Shown one piece after another: positions 1 to 6,722 of a DNA stretch of 23,828 nt. Position 1 is the first letter of the stretch; every line of letters starts with the position of its first letter. Origin of the DNA: a virus; the IMG/VR virus record IMGVR_UViG_3300042400_001014, positions 1 through 23,828 of that record, one strand, 5' to 3'. The position numbers were made by a program, and so were the translations under genes. The notes beneath the pieces are model-generated. The model saw only the letters and a program-made list of their open reading frames with translations, did not search any database and had not been told where the DNA came from.

Positions 1-350
1 CTGAAGCCCGACGTGTTATCCGTTCGAGGGCTTGATTGATTGTGACTATTTTCTTGATGGGTAGCTAATCGTAAATTACTTATACGATTATTACTTGGAT
101 TTTCATCAACATGATCTAATCCTTTTTTTGGAAATTCCCCATAGATATATAACCAAGCTAATCTATGCGCAAGATATAATTTACCATCAAGCATGATTTT
201 AATATATCCATCTTGTCGTTTATGCCCAGCAACAGAACCTGTTTTAATCCTATTGCTTCTTTGCGTAAGATTAATAAAAAGTCCCGTTTCTGGATCGTAA
301 GATAATAATTCTTGTAATCTTTGTTGAGTTATGATATTTTGTAGTCTCAT
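1..350 (-). CDS. HNH endonuclease, C-terminus beyond window edge
   Basis: This leftward frame opens at 350 behind a good ribosome site (GAGGAG) and is still open at base 1, so only the first 116 residues are visible. The N-terminal part has the YDPETGLF strand common at the start of phage HNH proteins. The middle part, ending LDHVDENPSNNRISNLRLAT, carries the His and the two Asn positions of the HNH_3 type zinc-less nuclease fold. The last visible residues (DNTSGF) resemble the start of an AP2-like DNA-binding segment that often follows in this family. By family knowledge these are free-standing homing or nicking endonucleases, sometimes placed near packaging genes. Its target cannot be read from the sequence. 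The upstream secreted-protein gene lies about 70 bp away, and a terminator-like hairpin in the opposite orientation lies between them. Confidence 0.85.
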   Translation of the reverse strand, partial: MRLQNIITQQRLQELLSYDPETGLFINLTQRSNRIKTGSVAGHKRQDGYIKIMLDGKLYLAHRLAWLYIYGEFPKKGLDHVDENPSNNRISNLRLATHQENSHNQSSPRTDNTSGF

Positions 351-392
351 TGTATTACTCCTCGTTGTATTGATTGCGCTCGTTGGGCATTG

Positions 393-421
393 GGCTCCCT
401 TAAAAAAGGAGCCTTTTTTTT
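393..421 (+). terminator. rho-independent terminator, rightward
   Basis: GGCTCC and GGAGCC form a perfect 6-bp stem around a 9-base loop, followed on the plus strand by eight T. Read leftward, the direction of both flanking genes, there is no T-run after the stem. It therefore appears to stop rightward (antisense) transcription. Confidence 0.6.
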
Positions 422-677
422 ATTCTATACCTTGTAGTCTAGTCATATCGCCATACATATCTCTAAACAAAGGCTCTTGCCCACCATTCAATCTTTCATT
501 GACAGCGTTATCTACAATGATACGTTCTGTTTGCTGTAGCATGTATTGATTATGTTGCGCTTCTTGTTGTTGCTCTAATGAATTGTACCCATGATAGGTA
601 TGACCATAACCGTAATCCCCTTCTTCAACAGCTAGAGCGGATGTTGATATCGCCAGTAATATGATTAATTTTTTCAT
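420..677 (-). CDS. small secreted protein of unknown function
   Basis: This 85-residue protein has a clear signal peptide: MKK, a hydrophobic core (LIILLAISTSA) and an Ala-Leu-Ala cleavage site near residue 16. The mature part is polar, rich in Gln, Tyr, Gly and His (for example QQQEAQHNQYMLQQ), with no recognised domain and no Cys. It is therefore predicted to be exported to the periplasm or held at the membrane. A strong ribosome site (GAGGA) lies 6-8 bases before the ATG. Its ATG overlaps the stop codon of the upstream 56-residue gene (ATGA arrangement), which implies coupled translation from the promoter at 872-899. A role in host envelope modification is only a guess. Confidence 0.7.
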   Translation of the reverse strand: MKKLIILLAISTSALAVEEGDYGYGHTYHGYNSLEQQQEAQHNQYMLQQTERIIVDNAVNERLNGGQEPLFRDMYGDMTRLQGIE

Positions 678-844
678 TTGTATTCCTCGTTGAGATAAGT
701 AATAAAGTTCCAGTTACGTTTATCTGGAATCACAGACGGGCGTTGTGATCGTAAATACAACATGCAGATCGGATATAAACTCAATAAGGCTCCACACTTG
801 TATTCTCGGTGTTTATTATCCCCAACATCCGATAGGGTATCCAC
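674..844 (-). CDS. small protein, GTG start, coupled to the secreted protein gene
   Basis: The frame is open for 56 residues from a GTG at 844 (MDTLSDVGDNKHREYKCG...) to a TGA at 674. That stop overlaps the ATG of the secreted-protein gene in an ATGA junction. The ribosome site is weak (AGAGA, 9 bases before the GTG). No family is recognised. The protein has two Cys, a hydrophobic stretch around residues 19-31 (ALLSLYPICMLYL) that may insert in a membrane, and a charged end. Support comes from the coupling, the position just after a good promoter and the lack of any other use for the interval. An ATG at residue 28 is an alternative start giving a 29-residue product. Confidence 0.5.
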   Translation of the reverse strand: MDTLSDVGDNKHREYKCGALLSLYPICMLYLRSQRPSVIPDKRNWNFITYLNEEYK

Positions 845-871
845 ACAAAGAAATCTCTCTGTTGCTAAAGA

Positions 872-899
872 ATTATACAGAAGATTTACATAATGTAAA
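872..899 (-). promoter_or_regulatory. leftward promoter, -35 TTTACA / 16 bp / -10 TATAAT
   Basis: On the minus strand TTTACA (894-899) and a perfect TATAAT (872-877) are separated by 16 bp. The -35 box lies inside one of two palindromes. Transcription would enter the 56-residue gene, the secreted-protein gene and the HNH gene. Confidence 0.6.
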
Positions 900-923
900 C
901 AAATAATATTTACATTATGTAAA
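885..923. promoter_or_regulatory. tandem palindromic operator, 2 x 15 bp
   Basis: TTTACATAATGTAAA (885-899) and TTTACATTATGTAAA (909-923) are near-perfect palindromes repeated 24 bp apart, about two to two and a half helix turns. The proximal copy covers the -35 box of the leftward promoter, the usual layout for a dimeric repressor. The same palindrome was not seen elsewhere in the window, so the regulator is probably not the one binding the TGTTGAC sites. Confidence 0.6.
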
Positions 924-929
924 CAAATA

Positions 930-2276
930 TTAAATCTCTTTGTATTTCAAAGCTTTAAGCAAGTCTTCTTGGGTTGCATCTTTGGCAGCGAGTGCGGATA
1001 TTACACGATCATCTACAGTATCTCTTGCGACAATATGAATAATTCGAACAGGTTTTTCCTGACCCTGTCTATATAGACGAGCATTAAATTGTTTGTAATA
1101 CTCTAGGTTCCAGTTAAGGCCAAACCACACAGCTAGACAGCCACCATGCTGCAGGTTAAGACCGTGCCCGGCTGACTGCGGATGAGCTAAGAGTAAAGGT
1201 ATCTCACCTGCATTCCAACGTGTAATGGTGTTTGGATTCTGATCCAATACTTGAGCTTTAGGAAAGCGTTTCTTTAGGCGTTCAAGGTCAGTTTTAAAGT
1301 TATAAGCCACAAGAATACTCTCGCCCTCATTCTGCTCTATAAGCTCGTGTAGGGTATCTAATTTAACCGAATGTACTTCTGCCCAATTCTTATGCTCATC
1401 TGTATAAATAGCTCCGTTAGCGTACTGTAAGAGCTTATTTGCAAGTACACCTGCAGAGAGTGCTTCAACGATTTCCCCAGATTCCAACTCTAATAACAAT
1501 TCTTTTTCAAAAGCATCATAAGCATCTTTTGCAGCAGTGGGTATATCTACAAACTCAGTCAGATCTATACGTTCAGGTAGCTCAAGATAGTCCTCACCTT
1601 TCATAGACAATACCATATGCGCTATAGCATTATGAATAAGCACATCTGCCCCTGCTCGTGGGGTATATTTGTAACCCATATAGTCAGCTTCAAAGAATCT
1701 TTGCTTATAAGCCGTCATTGTACGGCCTATTGCCGTACCACCATCTATAAGATACATCTGCGCCCATAGGTCGAGCAAACCATTAGGAGCAGGTGTGCCT
1801 GTAAGTAAGACCATATAATTAGTAAAAGGTATTATCTTTTTTAAAGCTTTAAATCTAAGGCTGGTTGCTGATTTAAAAGAACTGGACTCATCTATTACGA
1901 CCATATCAAAAGGCCATTTCTTACCGTACTGTTTAACTAGCCAAGGTACATTCTCACGATTGATTGTATATACATCTGCTTCACGGTGAAGACTTGTTAA
2001 TCTTTCACGCTCTGTGCCTGTACACACTTGAACTTTCATGTGTTTTAAGTGTCGCCATAATTTCACTTCGTTATGCCATACAGAGTTGGCTACTCGGAGT
2101 GGAGCTATGACCAGTGTTTTATGTACGCACATCTGATCTTGTAACTCAGATACAGCAGTTAGAGTACTGGTTGTTTTACCTGCGCCTAGAAAAAGAAATA
2201 GAGCACAGCGTTTCTTTTCCTTTATAAACTCAACAGCTCGTTCTTGATACTTATGTAGATCACTTCGTGAATGCAC
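930..2276 (-). CDS. SNF2-family DEAD-box helicase
   Basis: This is a 448-residue superfamily 2 ATPase of the SNF2 type that phages carry beside VRR-NUC and DNA polymerase genes. Visible motifs in order are the Walker A loop GAGKTT (31-36), motif Ia around VIAPLRV (56-62), the DES form of the DExx box (129-131), motif III LLTGTPAPNG (157-166), motif V QSAGHGLNL (367-375) and motif VI with the arginine finger, QFNARLYRQGQ (396-406). It should use ATP to translocate on or remodel DNA during phage replication or recombination. The start is a GTG at 2276, chosen because GGAGG lies 7 bases before it. The start overlaps the end of the VRR-NUC gene by 17 bp. The length fits compact phage members of the family, which lack the chromatin domains of cellular SNF2 proteins. 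Confidence 0.92.
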   Translation of the reverse strand: MHSRSDLHKYQERAVEFIKEKKRCALFLFLGAGKTTSTLTAVSELQDQMCVHKTLVIAPLRVANSVWHNEVKLWRHLKHMKVQVCTGTERERLTSLHREADVYTINRENVPWLVKQYGKKWPFDMVVIDESSSFKSATSLRFKALKKIIPFTNYMVLLTGTPAPNGLLDLWAQMYLIDGGTAIGRTMTAYKQRFFEADYMGYKYTPRAGADVLIHNAIAHMVLSMKGEDYLELPERIDLTEFVDIPTAAKDAYDAFEKELLLELESGEIVEALSAGVLANKLLQYANGAIYTDEHKNWAEVHSVKLDTLHELIEQNEGESILVAYNFKTDLERLKKRFPKAQVLDQNPNTITRWNAGEIPLLLAHPQSAGHGLNLQHGGCLAVWFGLNWNLEYYKQFNARLYRQGQEKPVRIIHIVARDTVDDRVISALAAKDATQEDLLKALKYKEI

Positions 2277-2526
2277 GAGCGTCCTCCAATGTATTGATTA
2301 CCCTTACATCACAGCCGTATAACCTTCGTCTAGCATGGTCAAACTGTTGAGCTTCTGTCGGGTGTTTGTTAGGTGCTTTAAGTTCTACAAAAATAATAGT
2401 ATTATCAAATAGAGTGATTATACGATCAGGCACTGAGCGTCTTCCTGGAGATGCAAACTTCTCACACATACCACCAAGTTCTTTAACTCGTTTGATTAAA
2501 GCTTTCTCTATTTCTTTCTCAAGCAT
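2260..2526 (-). CDS. VRR-NUC domain nuclease
   Basis: This 88-residue protein is a stand-alone VRR-NUC domain, a compact PD-(D/E)XK nuclease fold. An N-terminal Glu helix (MLEKEIEKALIKRVKELGG) leads to the PDRI motif at about residues 33-36, followed by the VELKAPNK motif at about 47-54 that holds the catalytic Glu and Lys. Related single-domain phage proteins cleave branched DNA such as Holliday junctions, and Fan1 uses the same domain. The gene sits between polymerase and SNF2 helicase, which supports a job in resolving replication or recombination intermediates. It overlaps the 54-residue gene upstream and the helicase gene downstream, so all three are probably translated from one message. 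Confidence 0.92.
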   Translation of the reverse strand: MLEKEIEKALIKRVKELGGMCEKFASPGRRSVPDRIITLFDNTIIFVELKAPNKHPTEAQQFDHARRRLYGCDVRVINTLEDARAFTK

Positions 2527-2683
2527 AATATCTCTCGTCTCTATTTTGTTTCATACGTTCTCTAAATTGCTGTAAAGTTTGGTAATCAGGTAGATGGTAA
2601 TCGACATCCCCCATGTCTCTTTGCATGTCTTCTAAATAAAAATAATAAAAGAAAGCATCGTCTATACTCATGTCGTCATACAT
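2519..2683 (-). CDS. small acidic/aromatic protein between polymerase and VRR-NUC
   Basis: The 54-residue product (MYDDMSIDDAFFYYFYLEDM...) matches no family I know. It is rich in Asp and Tyr, has an aromatic block at residues 10-15, and ends in a basic, probably helical tail. The start at 2683 was chosen over an upstream ATG at 2740 because GAGGTGGG lies just before it and because it overlaps the polymerase stop by a few bases, implying coupled translation. Its own stop overlaps the VRR-NUC start. The position inside the replication block suggests a small accessory protein for the polymerase or nuclease, but this rests only on context. Confidence 0.65.
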   Translation of the reverse strand: MYDDMSIDDAFFYYFYLEDMQRDMGDVDYHLPDYQTLQQFRERMKQNRDERYYA

Positions 2684-4460
2684 ATCCCACCTCTTTGAGG
2701 AGATCGTGCGCCATTTGTACGTACACTTGGTAATCCACATCCGATGGGAATGTATCTGGTAGAGTCATTAAAGGTTTGCCACCTCCAGACATGGGTACTC
2801 TGTTTGAGTTCTTGGCATAGTGAATACATGTATCTTTAGGCACTTCTGTTGAGTAGTAGAACCTAACAGCTTTACCAAGATACTCATCTTGCCAGACAGC
2901 CCCACCTGTGACCCTGCGCACAGTTACGAACTGTGTTATGTCTTGACACTCTTTAATAGTTTTCTCAACAGGAATGTTTTTGGCTACACAAAGTGCTACA
3001 GCACTCTTGACAATAGATCCGTCAGGGTTCTTAGCTAGACCTGTGGATGCGAACACACCTTTACCTTTAACCTTGCCATCTGTCTTTACAGCGAGGTAGT
3101 TATTGACGTCTCTTGATGCGAGTTTGACGTAGTCAGTTGTTTCAAGCTGATAGCTGGTATCTAATTCCCATTCAAAAGCAACAGCGTTACACTCATGTAT
3201 TAAGCTTTTTGGAGCATAACATACAATACCATCAGTATTAGCAGATACGATTTGAATACCTACGTCCTCCATGCGTTCAATGAGCATGAGCAGAGCTAAC
3301 TGCCCTGTTATAGTTGTTTGAAGCAATAGGTCTGGAGCATAGAGAAGACTATATTTAGATCCAAGTTTGCCGAATGAGCCGTTCAAAAAAATCTTAAGGG
3401 TGTTGGCAACAACATTGTCACCTTGTTTCTTGGCAGCAATACGTTCAGTAACAATACCTTGGTACAACTCTAAGAAAGGTTTGCCCATATTCTTAGGTGC
3501 TACTTGTTGCTGTAAGATGATGCTTGGATAATAAGACACAACATCTCGATCCTGTAAGAACCAGTCATCAGGTGCGTTGATGTATTGACTCTTCTCACAA
3601 GAGTGTAAGCCACCGATACCCATCTGATACTTGCGACCGTTGATTACAATAATTTCTTTCTTTAACCAGTCAGGTAAGGTTAGAGCACCATTGAGTCCAA
3701 GTGTGAACTTCTGATCAATAACTCGCTGTAATATTGTGTCTAGTTGCTCAGTCTTGAAACTGATGATCTCAGGGTCTAAGTATCTGAAGGTGTCTGTAGG
3801 TTTTACATTAGGACGACTTAGTTCTTTCTTAGTTATCTTTGTAAGTTCACTTGCAAGTACTGCTTCAGCAATCTGTGCATCAGACTTTGAGCGTAGATCA
3901 ATACCATACTTTGCGGTCATACTTTCACGCAGAGTGATCTGAGGTAGCAGGGAGTCGTAGAGAAGTTTTGTAGTTTCTAAGTCGTTCTTACAATATGTAC
4001 GGAGTTCTTCTCGTTGCTCTGGTGATATTGATGCGTCAGGAGCAATGGGTAGGTCTTGAATAGTAGGAGCGTTTAATCTACCACCGTAGATTTTAAGTGA
4101 GACCATTCCTGGAGCAACCTCGATAAGATCAATGGTATTCCAGTCTTCCTGCATGTTAAGTTTGTTGGTTTTGTAAATGCTCCACATGGATGCATTTGAT
4201 CCGATGATACTGTCGCAAAGTCCTTTTAACTTGTCGTTATCATAACCATCTACTGCAGCAACGAGCATAGGTATGTCGAATTTGTTTGAGTTAAAACCTA
4301 TAGTTATATACTTACGCATTAGATCGTTAACACGCTCTACATCCAGAGGGTGGCCTTCGTACATTTCGATATTGATAATTCGTCCCGTATCTACTTCCAT
4401 TGCAGAAAGTAAAAAGTAATCTTTGTATACTTCTGTATCTATTATTATTTTCTTTTTCAT
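2676..4460 (-). CDS. family B DNA polymerase with proofreading exonuclease
   Basis: This 594-residue replicative polymerase has a DEDD 3'-5' exonuclease domain: Exo I with D8 and E10 (IIIDTEVY), Exo II GFNSNKFD near 55-62, and Exo III TYCKND with Y156 and D160. The polymerase domain shows motif A with D306 and SYYPSII (309-315), motif B KIFLNGSFG (356-364) and motif C NTDG (408-411). The order and the SxYPSII signature place it in family B. Motif C has Asn where most family B enzymes have the first Asp of DTDS. The start at 4460 (MKKKIIIDTE) was preferred over an ATG at 4511, because the latter falls inside a terminator hairpin; the ribosome site CGGAAC is weak. Expression probably depends on read-through of that terminator. 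Confidence 0.92.
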   Translation of the reverse strand: MKKKIIIDTEVYKDYFLLSAMEVDTGRIINIEMYEGHPLDVERVNDLMRKYITIGFNSNKFDIPMLVAAVDGYDNDKLKGLCDSIIGSNASMWSIYKTNKLNMQEDWNTIDLIEVAPGMVSLKIYGGRLNAPTIQDLPIAPDASISPEQREELRTYCKNDLETTKLLYDSLLPQITLRESMTAKYGIDLRSKSDAQIAEAVLASELTKITKKELSRPNVKPTDTFRYLDPEIISFKTEQLDTILQRVIDQKFTLGLNGALTLPDWLKKEIIVINGRKYQMGIGGLHSCEKSQYINAPDDWFLQDRDVVSYYPSIILQQQVAPKNMGKPFLELYQGIVTERIAAKKQGDNVVANTLKIFLNGSFGKLGSKYSLLYAPDLLLQTTITGQLALLMLIERMEDVGIQIVSANTDGIVCYAPKSLIHECNAVAFEWELDTSYQLETTDYVKLASRDVNNYLAVKTDGKVKGKGVFASTGLAKNPDGSIVKSAVALCVAKNIPVEKTIKECQDITQFVTVRRVTGGAVWQDEYLGKAVRFYYSTEVPKDTCIHYAKNSNRVPMSGGGKPLMTLPDTFPSDVDYQVYVQMAHDLLKEVGYV

Positions 4461-4501
4461 ATTGGTTCCGTATGGGGGTAGCCCATATTTTAGTGATAAA
4501 A

Positions 4502-4523
4502 AAGGCCTCAATTAAGAGGCCTT
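4502..4523 (-). terminator. rho-independent terminator after the DUF2815 gene
   Basis: AAGGCCTC and GAGGCCTT form a perfect 8-bp stem with a 6-base loop. On the minus strand it is followed by TTTTTTATC. It lies between the DUF2815 gene and the polymerase, so it would cut most messages after the abundant DNA-binding protein and let a minority continue into the polymerase. Confidence 0.85.
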
Positions 4524-4539
4524 AGTTTTACGTTATCGC

Positions 4540-5064
4540 TTATGCGAACATGTCGTCGTCATCATCAAACATATCAAAGTCGTTAACATCACCGACCGCA
4601 CCATCAGCAAATGGTTCGCCATCTTTGAAGAATTGTACAGCTAAAAGAGTAGAGTTAACACGTTTGCCGTATGCATTGTTCTGTACCCAGAAGTCTACAG
4701 TAGCATTAACATAGCAACCACCATAAGGTTTACCATCTTCTTCTACTAAAGGTGTCTTATCTTTATTAACTACGATAGGGCGTTTCTTAGTTGAAGCTTT
4801 TAGAGAAAAACAACCTGCATAACCATCATACTCAACTTCATCACCGTCACGTAAGCAAAGTTTATCTGCAGGAACTTTGGCACCTTTAAGATTTGTTTTA
4901 ATTAACTCTGCAATCTGAGCTTTAATCTCTGCAATTGTATCTGCGTGTTCTTCTTTGTTGAGAAGAAAAGTTGCTTCGTATTTGGTCTCTTCACCGTTAA
5001 ATGAACCTTTTTTGAAAAGGCTTGGGAAAGAAAGACGTACGTTTTTAAGAATTACTTTAGACAT
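4540..5064 (-). CDS. DUF2815 family, single-stranded DNA-binding-like protein
   Basis: The 174-residue protein begins MSKVILKNVRLSFPSLF, typical of the DUF2815 family found in phage replication modules beside DUF2800 and DNA polymerase. The fold is thought to be an OB-type single-stranded DNA-binding protein like T7 gp2.5. In agreement, it ends in a strongly acidic tail with a final aromatic (FDMFDDDDDMFA), the kind of C-terminus that SSB proteins use to recruit partners. It would coat single-stranded DNA at the fork and interact with the polymerase. It has its own promoter and operator just upstream and a strong terminator just downstream, as expected for a protein needed in larger amounts than its neighbours. 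Assignment to the family is firm; DNA binding is inferred. Confidence 0.9.
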   Translation of the reverse strand: MSKVILKNVRLSFPSLFKKGSFNGEETKYEATFLLNKEEHADTIAEIKAQIAELIKTNLKGAKVPADKLCLRDGDEVEYDGYAGCFSLKASTKKRPIVVNKDKTPLVEEDGKPYGGCYVNATVDFWVQNNAYGKRVNSTLLAVQFFKDGEPFADGAVGDVNDFDMFDDDDDMFA

Positions 5065-5108
5065 TTTATTTTCCTTTTGGTTTTGATTTTAAATTTTAGT
5101 TTTGGTTT

Positions 5109-5138
5109 TTTGTACTGCGAGTTAAGTATACGTCAACA
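5109..5138 (-). promoter_or_regulatory. promoter and 19-bp operator for the DUF2815 gene
   Basis: On the minus strand TTGACG (5131-5136), a 16-bp spacer and TACAAA (5109-5114) form a leftward promoter about 45 bp before the ATG. The -35 box lies in the operator-like sequence AGTTAAGtatacGTCAACA (5120-5138), which shares its 7-5-7 layout with sites at 7159, 16065, 16391 and 17770. Confidence 0.55.
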
Positions 5139-5156
5139 TTTATTCTCCTGTCAAAT

Positions 5157-5357
5157 TTATTTTATATAATTATCTTGAATTACTGTAACTTCCGAACCTG
5201 AATTTCGGCGCACAAAGTGTGGTATTTTTACTAGCTCCCAAAAAATGTTGTGTGCCTGTGTTATTCGGCTTCGGTCGGAGCTTAATTCCCACACTTGCCC
5301 TTCATCACACAAGCCAAAAATAATACCACCTGAATCAATTATTTGTATTATTTTCAT
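5157..5357 (-). CDS. small hypothetical protein
   Basis: The 66-residue product (MKIIQIIDSGGIIFGLCDEG...) is mostly beta-strand-like, with a short Gly-rich turn and a single Cys. I recognise no family. The start at 5357 is preferred over an in-frame ATG at 5468, because GAGGGT lies 6 bases before it and because the longer form would run far into the DUF2800 gene. It starts 11 bp after the DUF2800 stop and so belongs to the same leftward message. The pattern of strands, with QVWELSSDR in the middle, resembles small SH3-like phage proteins, but this is only an impression. Confidence 0.65.
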   Translation of the reverse strand: MKIIQIIDSGGIIFGLCDEGQVWELSSDRSRITQAHNIFWELVKIPHFVRRNSGSEVTVIQDNYIK

Positions 5358-5367
5358 TACATTACCC

Positions 5368-6495
5368 TCAATCAAAGTCACTAATATCACCAGAAGATAT
5401 CTCTGGTCTGTTGTCAGATTCTGGAACCATTGTCGGTTTACCCTCATGTTTAGAGATAAGACCTTCAAGTAGTCCAGCTTTCTTTTTGCCCAATGCTTTC
5501 TCAGCTTGAGGCGCAGTTATTATTTTCTTAGGTGCAAACGCTGCCTCACCTAGTTCCTCTACAAGCACTTGTTCAGCAAGTTGGGGATCAGACCAAGAAC
5601 GTGATGACCTCCCATGAACGAGCTTATAACCTGCGAACTCTTCTCCATTGTTGAGTTTCTCAAAGGCGAGGTTCTCTACAGCATCAAGCCAAGAGAGGAT
5701 CACCTTTTTATTATCTAGAGCAAAGCGTAGGTCACGCATAGATAACTTGTCAGGGGATTTAGCATTAACAACAACATCATCGAAGTCTGCAAGCAAAGCT
5801 TCTTCAGTCAGCCTCATCAACTCTGGGCAAGTAGGTTTGGCTTTACACCACATACAGGCTTTCTCTGAAGCTACTCTAGGCGCATCTGGCTGGGCACAAA
5901 GGGCTGCTCGATCTTTGACCCAGTTAGCCCATTCTAAAAGTTCAGCAACACTTATTTCCCAAACCGAGATGTTATCTATGCGAGGTTGGACTATATGTAT
6001 AACTACAGTCTTGATCTCATAGAGAAACCCATAGTCACATAGAGCACCAATGGCGTAGAGTTTACCTTGAGAGTTGTCTGTAGCGTCTACCTTTACACCT
6101 TTGCCATACTTAAGGTCAATGATGTGCATAGTATCGCCATCGATAACAATACCATCACTTGTGCCAAACCCATCAGGTACGTATTCAGAGAAGTCCACAC
6201 GCTGTTCGATCATACGTGTACCTTTGAACTGGTCTACGTAATCAATGTATGTCTGCACATGCTCTACCATTTCGTCGTCTACTTTCCATTTTGATTCAGG
6301 TAATAGCTGATTAAGGTAACTCTTTGCCGTACGCCCATTGATTAAGCATAACTCTCCCAGCTCGTGTGCTGCTGTGCCTTCCATGGCAAAAGGTGACGAA
6401 CCTCGGTCTGGTATAGACTCTTCTGCTCGCACACTGCCCGGACAGGTAAGCCAACGCTCCGATCCAGAGGCGGAAAGCTTAGCGTGTGCTGCCAT
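5368..6495 (-). CDS. DUF2800 family, RecB/Cas4-like nuclease with four-Cys cluster
   Basis: The 375-residue protein belongs to the DUF2800 family of phage RecB-like nucleases. It opens with SASGSERWLTCPGS and GTAAHELGE (40-47). The nuclease core shows GTSDG (111-115), IIDLKYGKG (125-133, with the Asp and Lys of the PD-(D/E)XK site) and a following N-x-Q-x-x-LYA (141-148). Cys18 together with Cys214, Cys217 and Cys223 (CMWCKAKPTC) repeats the one-plus-three arrangement that binds an iron-sulfur cluster in Cas4 and AddB. It probably trims DNA ends during phage recombination or replication. The ATG at 6495 overlaps the stop of the preceding gene (TAATG). The last 40 residues are polar and acidic and may be a flexible tail that binds partners. 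Confidence 0.9.
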   Translation of the reverse strand: MAAHAKLSASGSERWLTCPGSVRAEESIPDRGSSPFAMEGTAAHELGELCLINGRTAKSYLNQLLPESKWKVDDEMVEHVQTYIDYVDQFKGTRMIEQRVDFSEYVPDGFGTSDGIVIDGDTMHIIDLKYGKGVKVDATDNSQGKLYAIGALCDYGFLYEIKTVVIHIVQPRIDNISVWEISVAELLEWANWVKDRAALCAQPDAPRVASEKACMWCKAKPTCPELMRLTEEALLADFDDVVVNAKSPDKLSMRDLRFALDNKKVILSWLDAVENLAFEKLNNGEEFAGYKLVHGRSSRSWSDPQLAEQVLVEELGEAAFAPKKIITAPQAEKALGKKKAGLLEGLISKHEGKPTMVPESDNRPEISSGDISDFD

Positions 6496-6722
6496 TACGC
6501 TGGTACTCCATGTAATAGGTTTATCGCTGCGGGATAGAGTTGAGCAAGCTCTTCTATATCCAAATGGATATATTTCCCCTCAGAGTATATAGTAAAGTAA
6601 TGTGTTGCTCCTTCATCGTTTGTTTCTATACCTATATATACGTCGGTTGCACAAGGTGATTCACCTTTTTTATGTATCGCCATTGTGCGTGGCGTATATC
6701 TATGTGTATCATGATTGATCAT
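6495..6722 (-). CDS. small hypothetical protein
   Basis: This is a 75-residue protein with no recognised family (MINHDTHRYTPRTMAIHKKG...). It begins with a polar, His-rich segment, then has alternating strands (TDVYIGIETN, HYFTIYSEGKYIHLDIEEL) and ends in a hydrophobic helix. The ribosome site AAGGA precedes the ATG. The ATG overlaps the stop of the upstream 132-residue gene, and its own stop overlaps the DUF2800 start, so it sits in a tightly coupled leftward operon. Function is unknown. The coupling argues for a stable partner or accessory of the nuclease, but there is no direct evidence. Confidence 0.75.
   Translation of the reverse strand: MINHDTHRYTPRTMAIHKKGESPCATDVYIGIETNDEGATHYFTIYSEGKYIHLDIEELAQLYPAAINLLHGVPA

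Noticed and set aside
331-549. 72-codon rightward frame
   Set aside because: It overlaps the leftward secreted-protein gene and a terminator and has no ribosome site.
2684-2740. N-terminal extension of the 54-residue gene
   Set aside because: It would extend into the polymerase C-terminus. The start at 2683 has a strong ribosome site and couples to the polymerase stop.
4461-4511. Earlier ATG for the DNA polymerase
   Set aside because: The ATG falls in the loop of the terminator and the added residues are unlike the Exo I start of the family.
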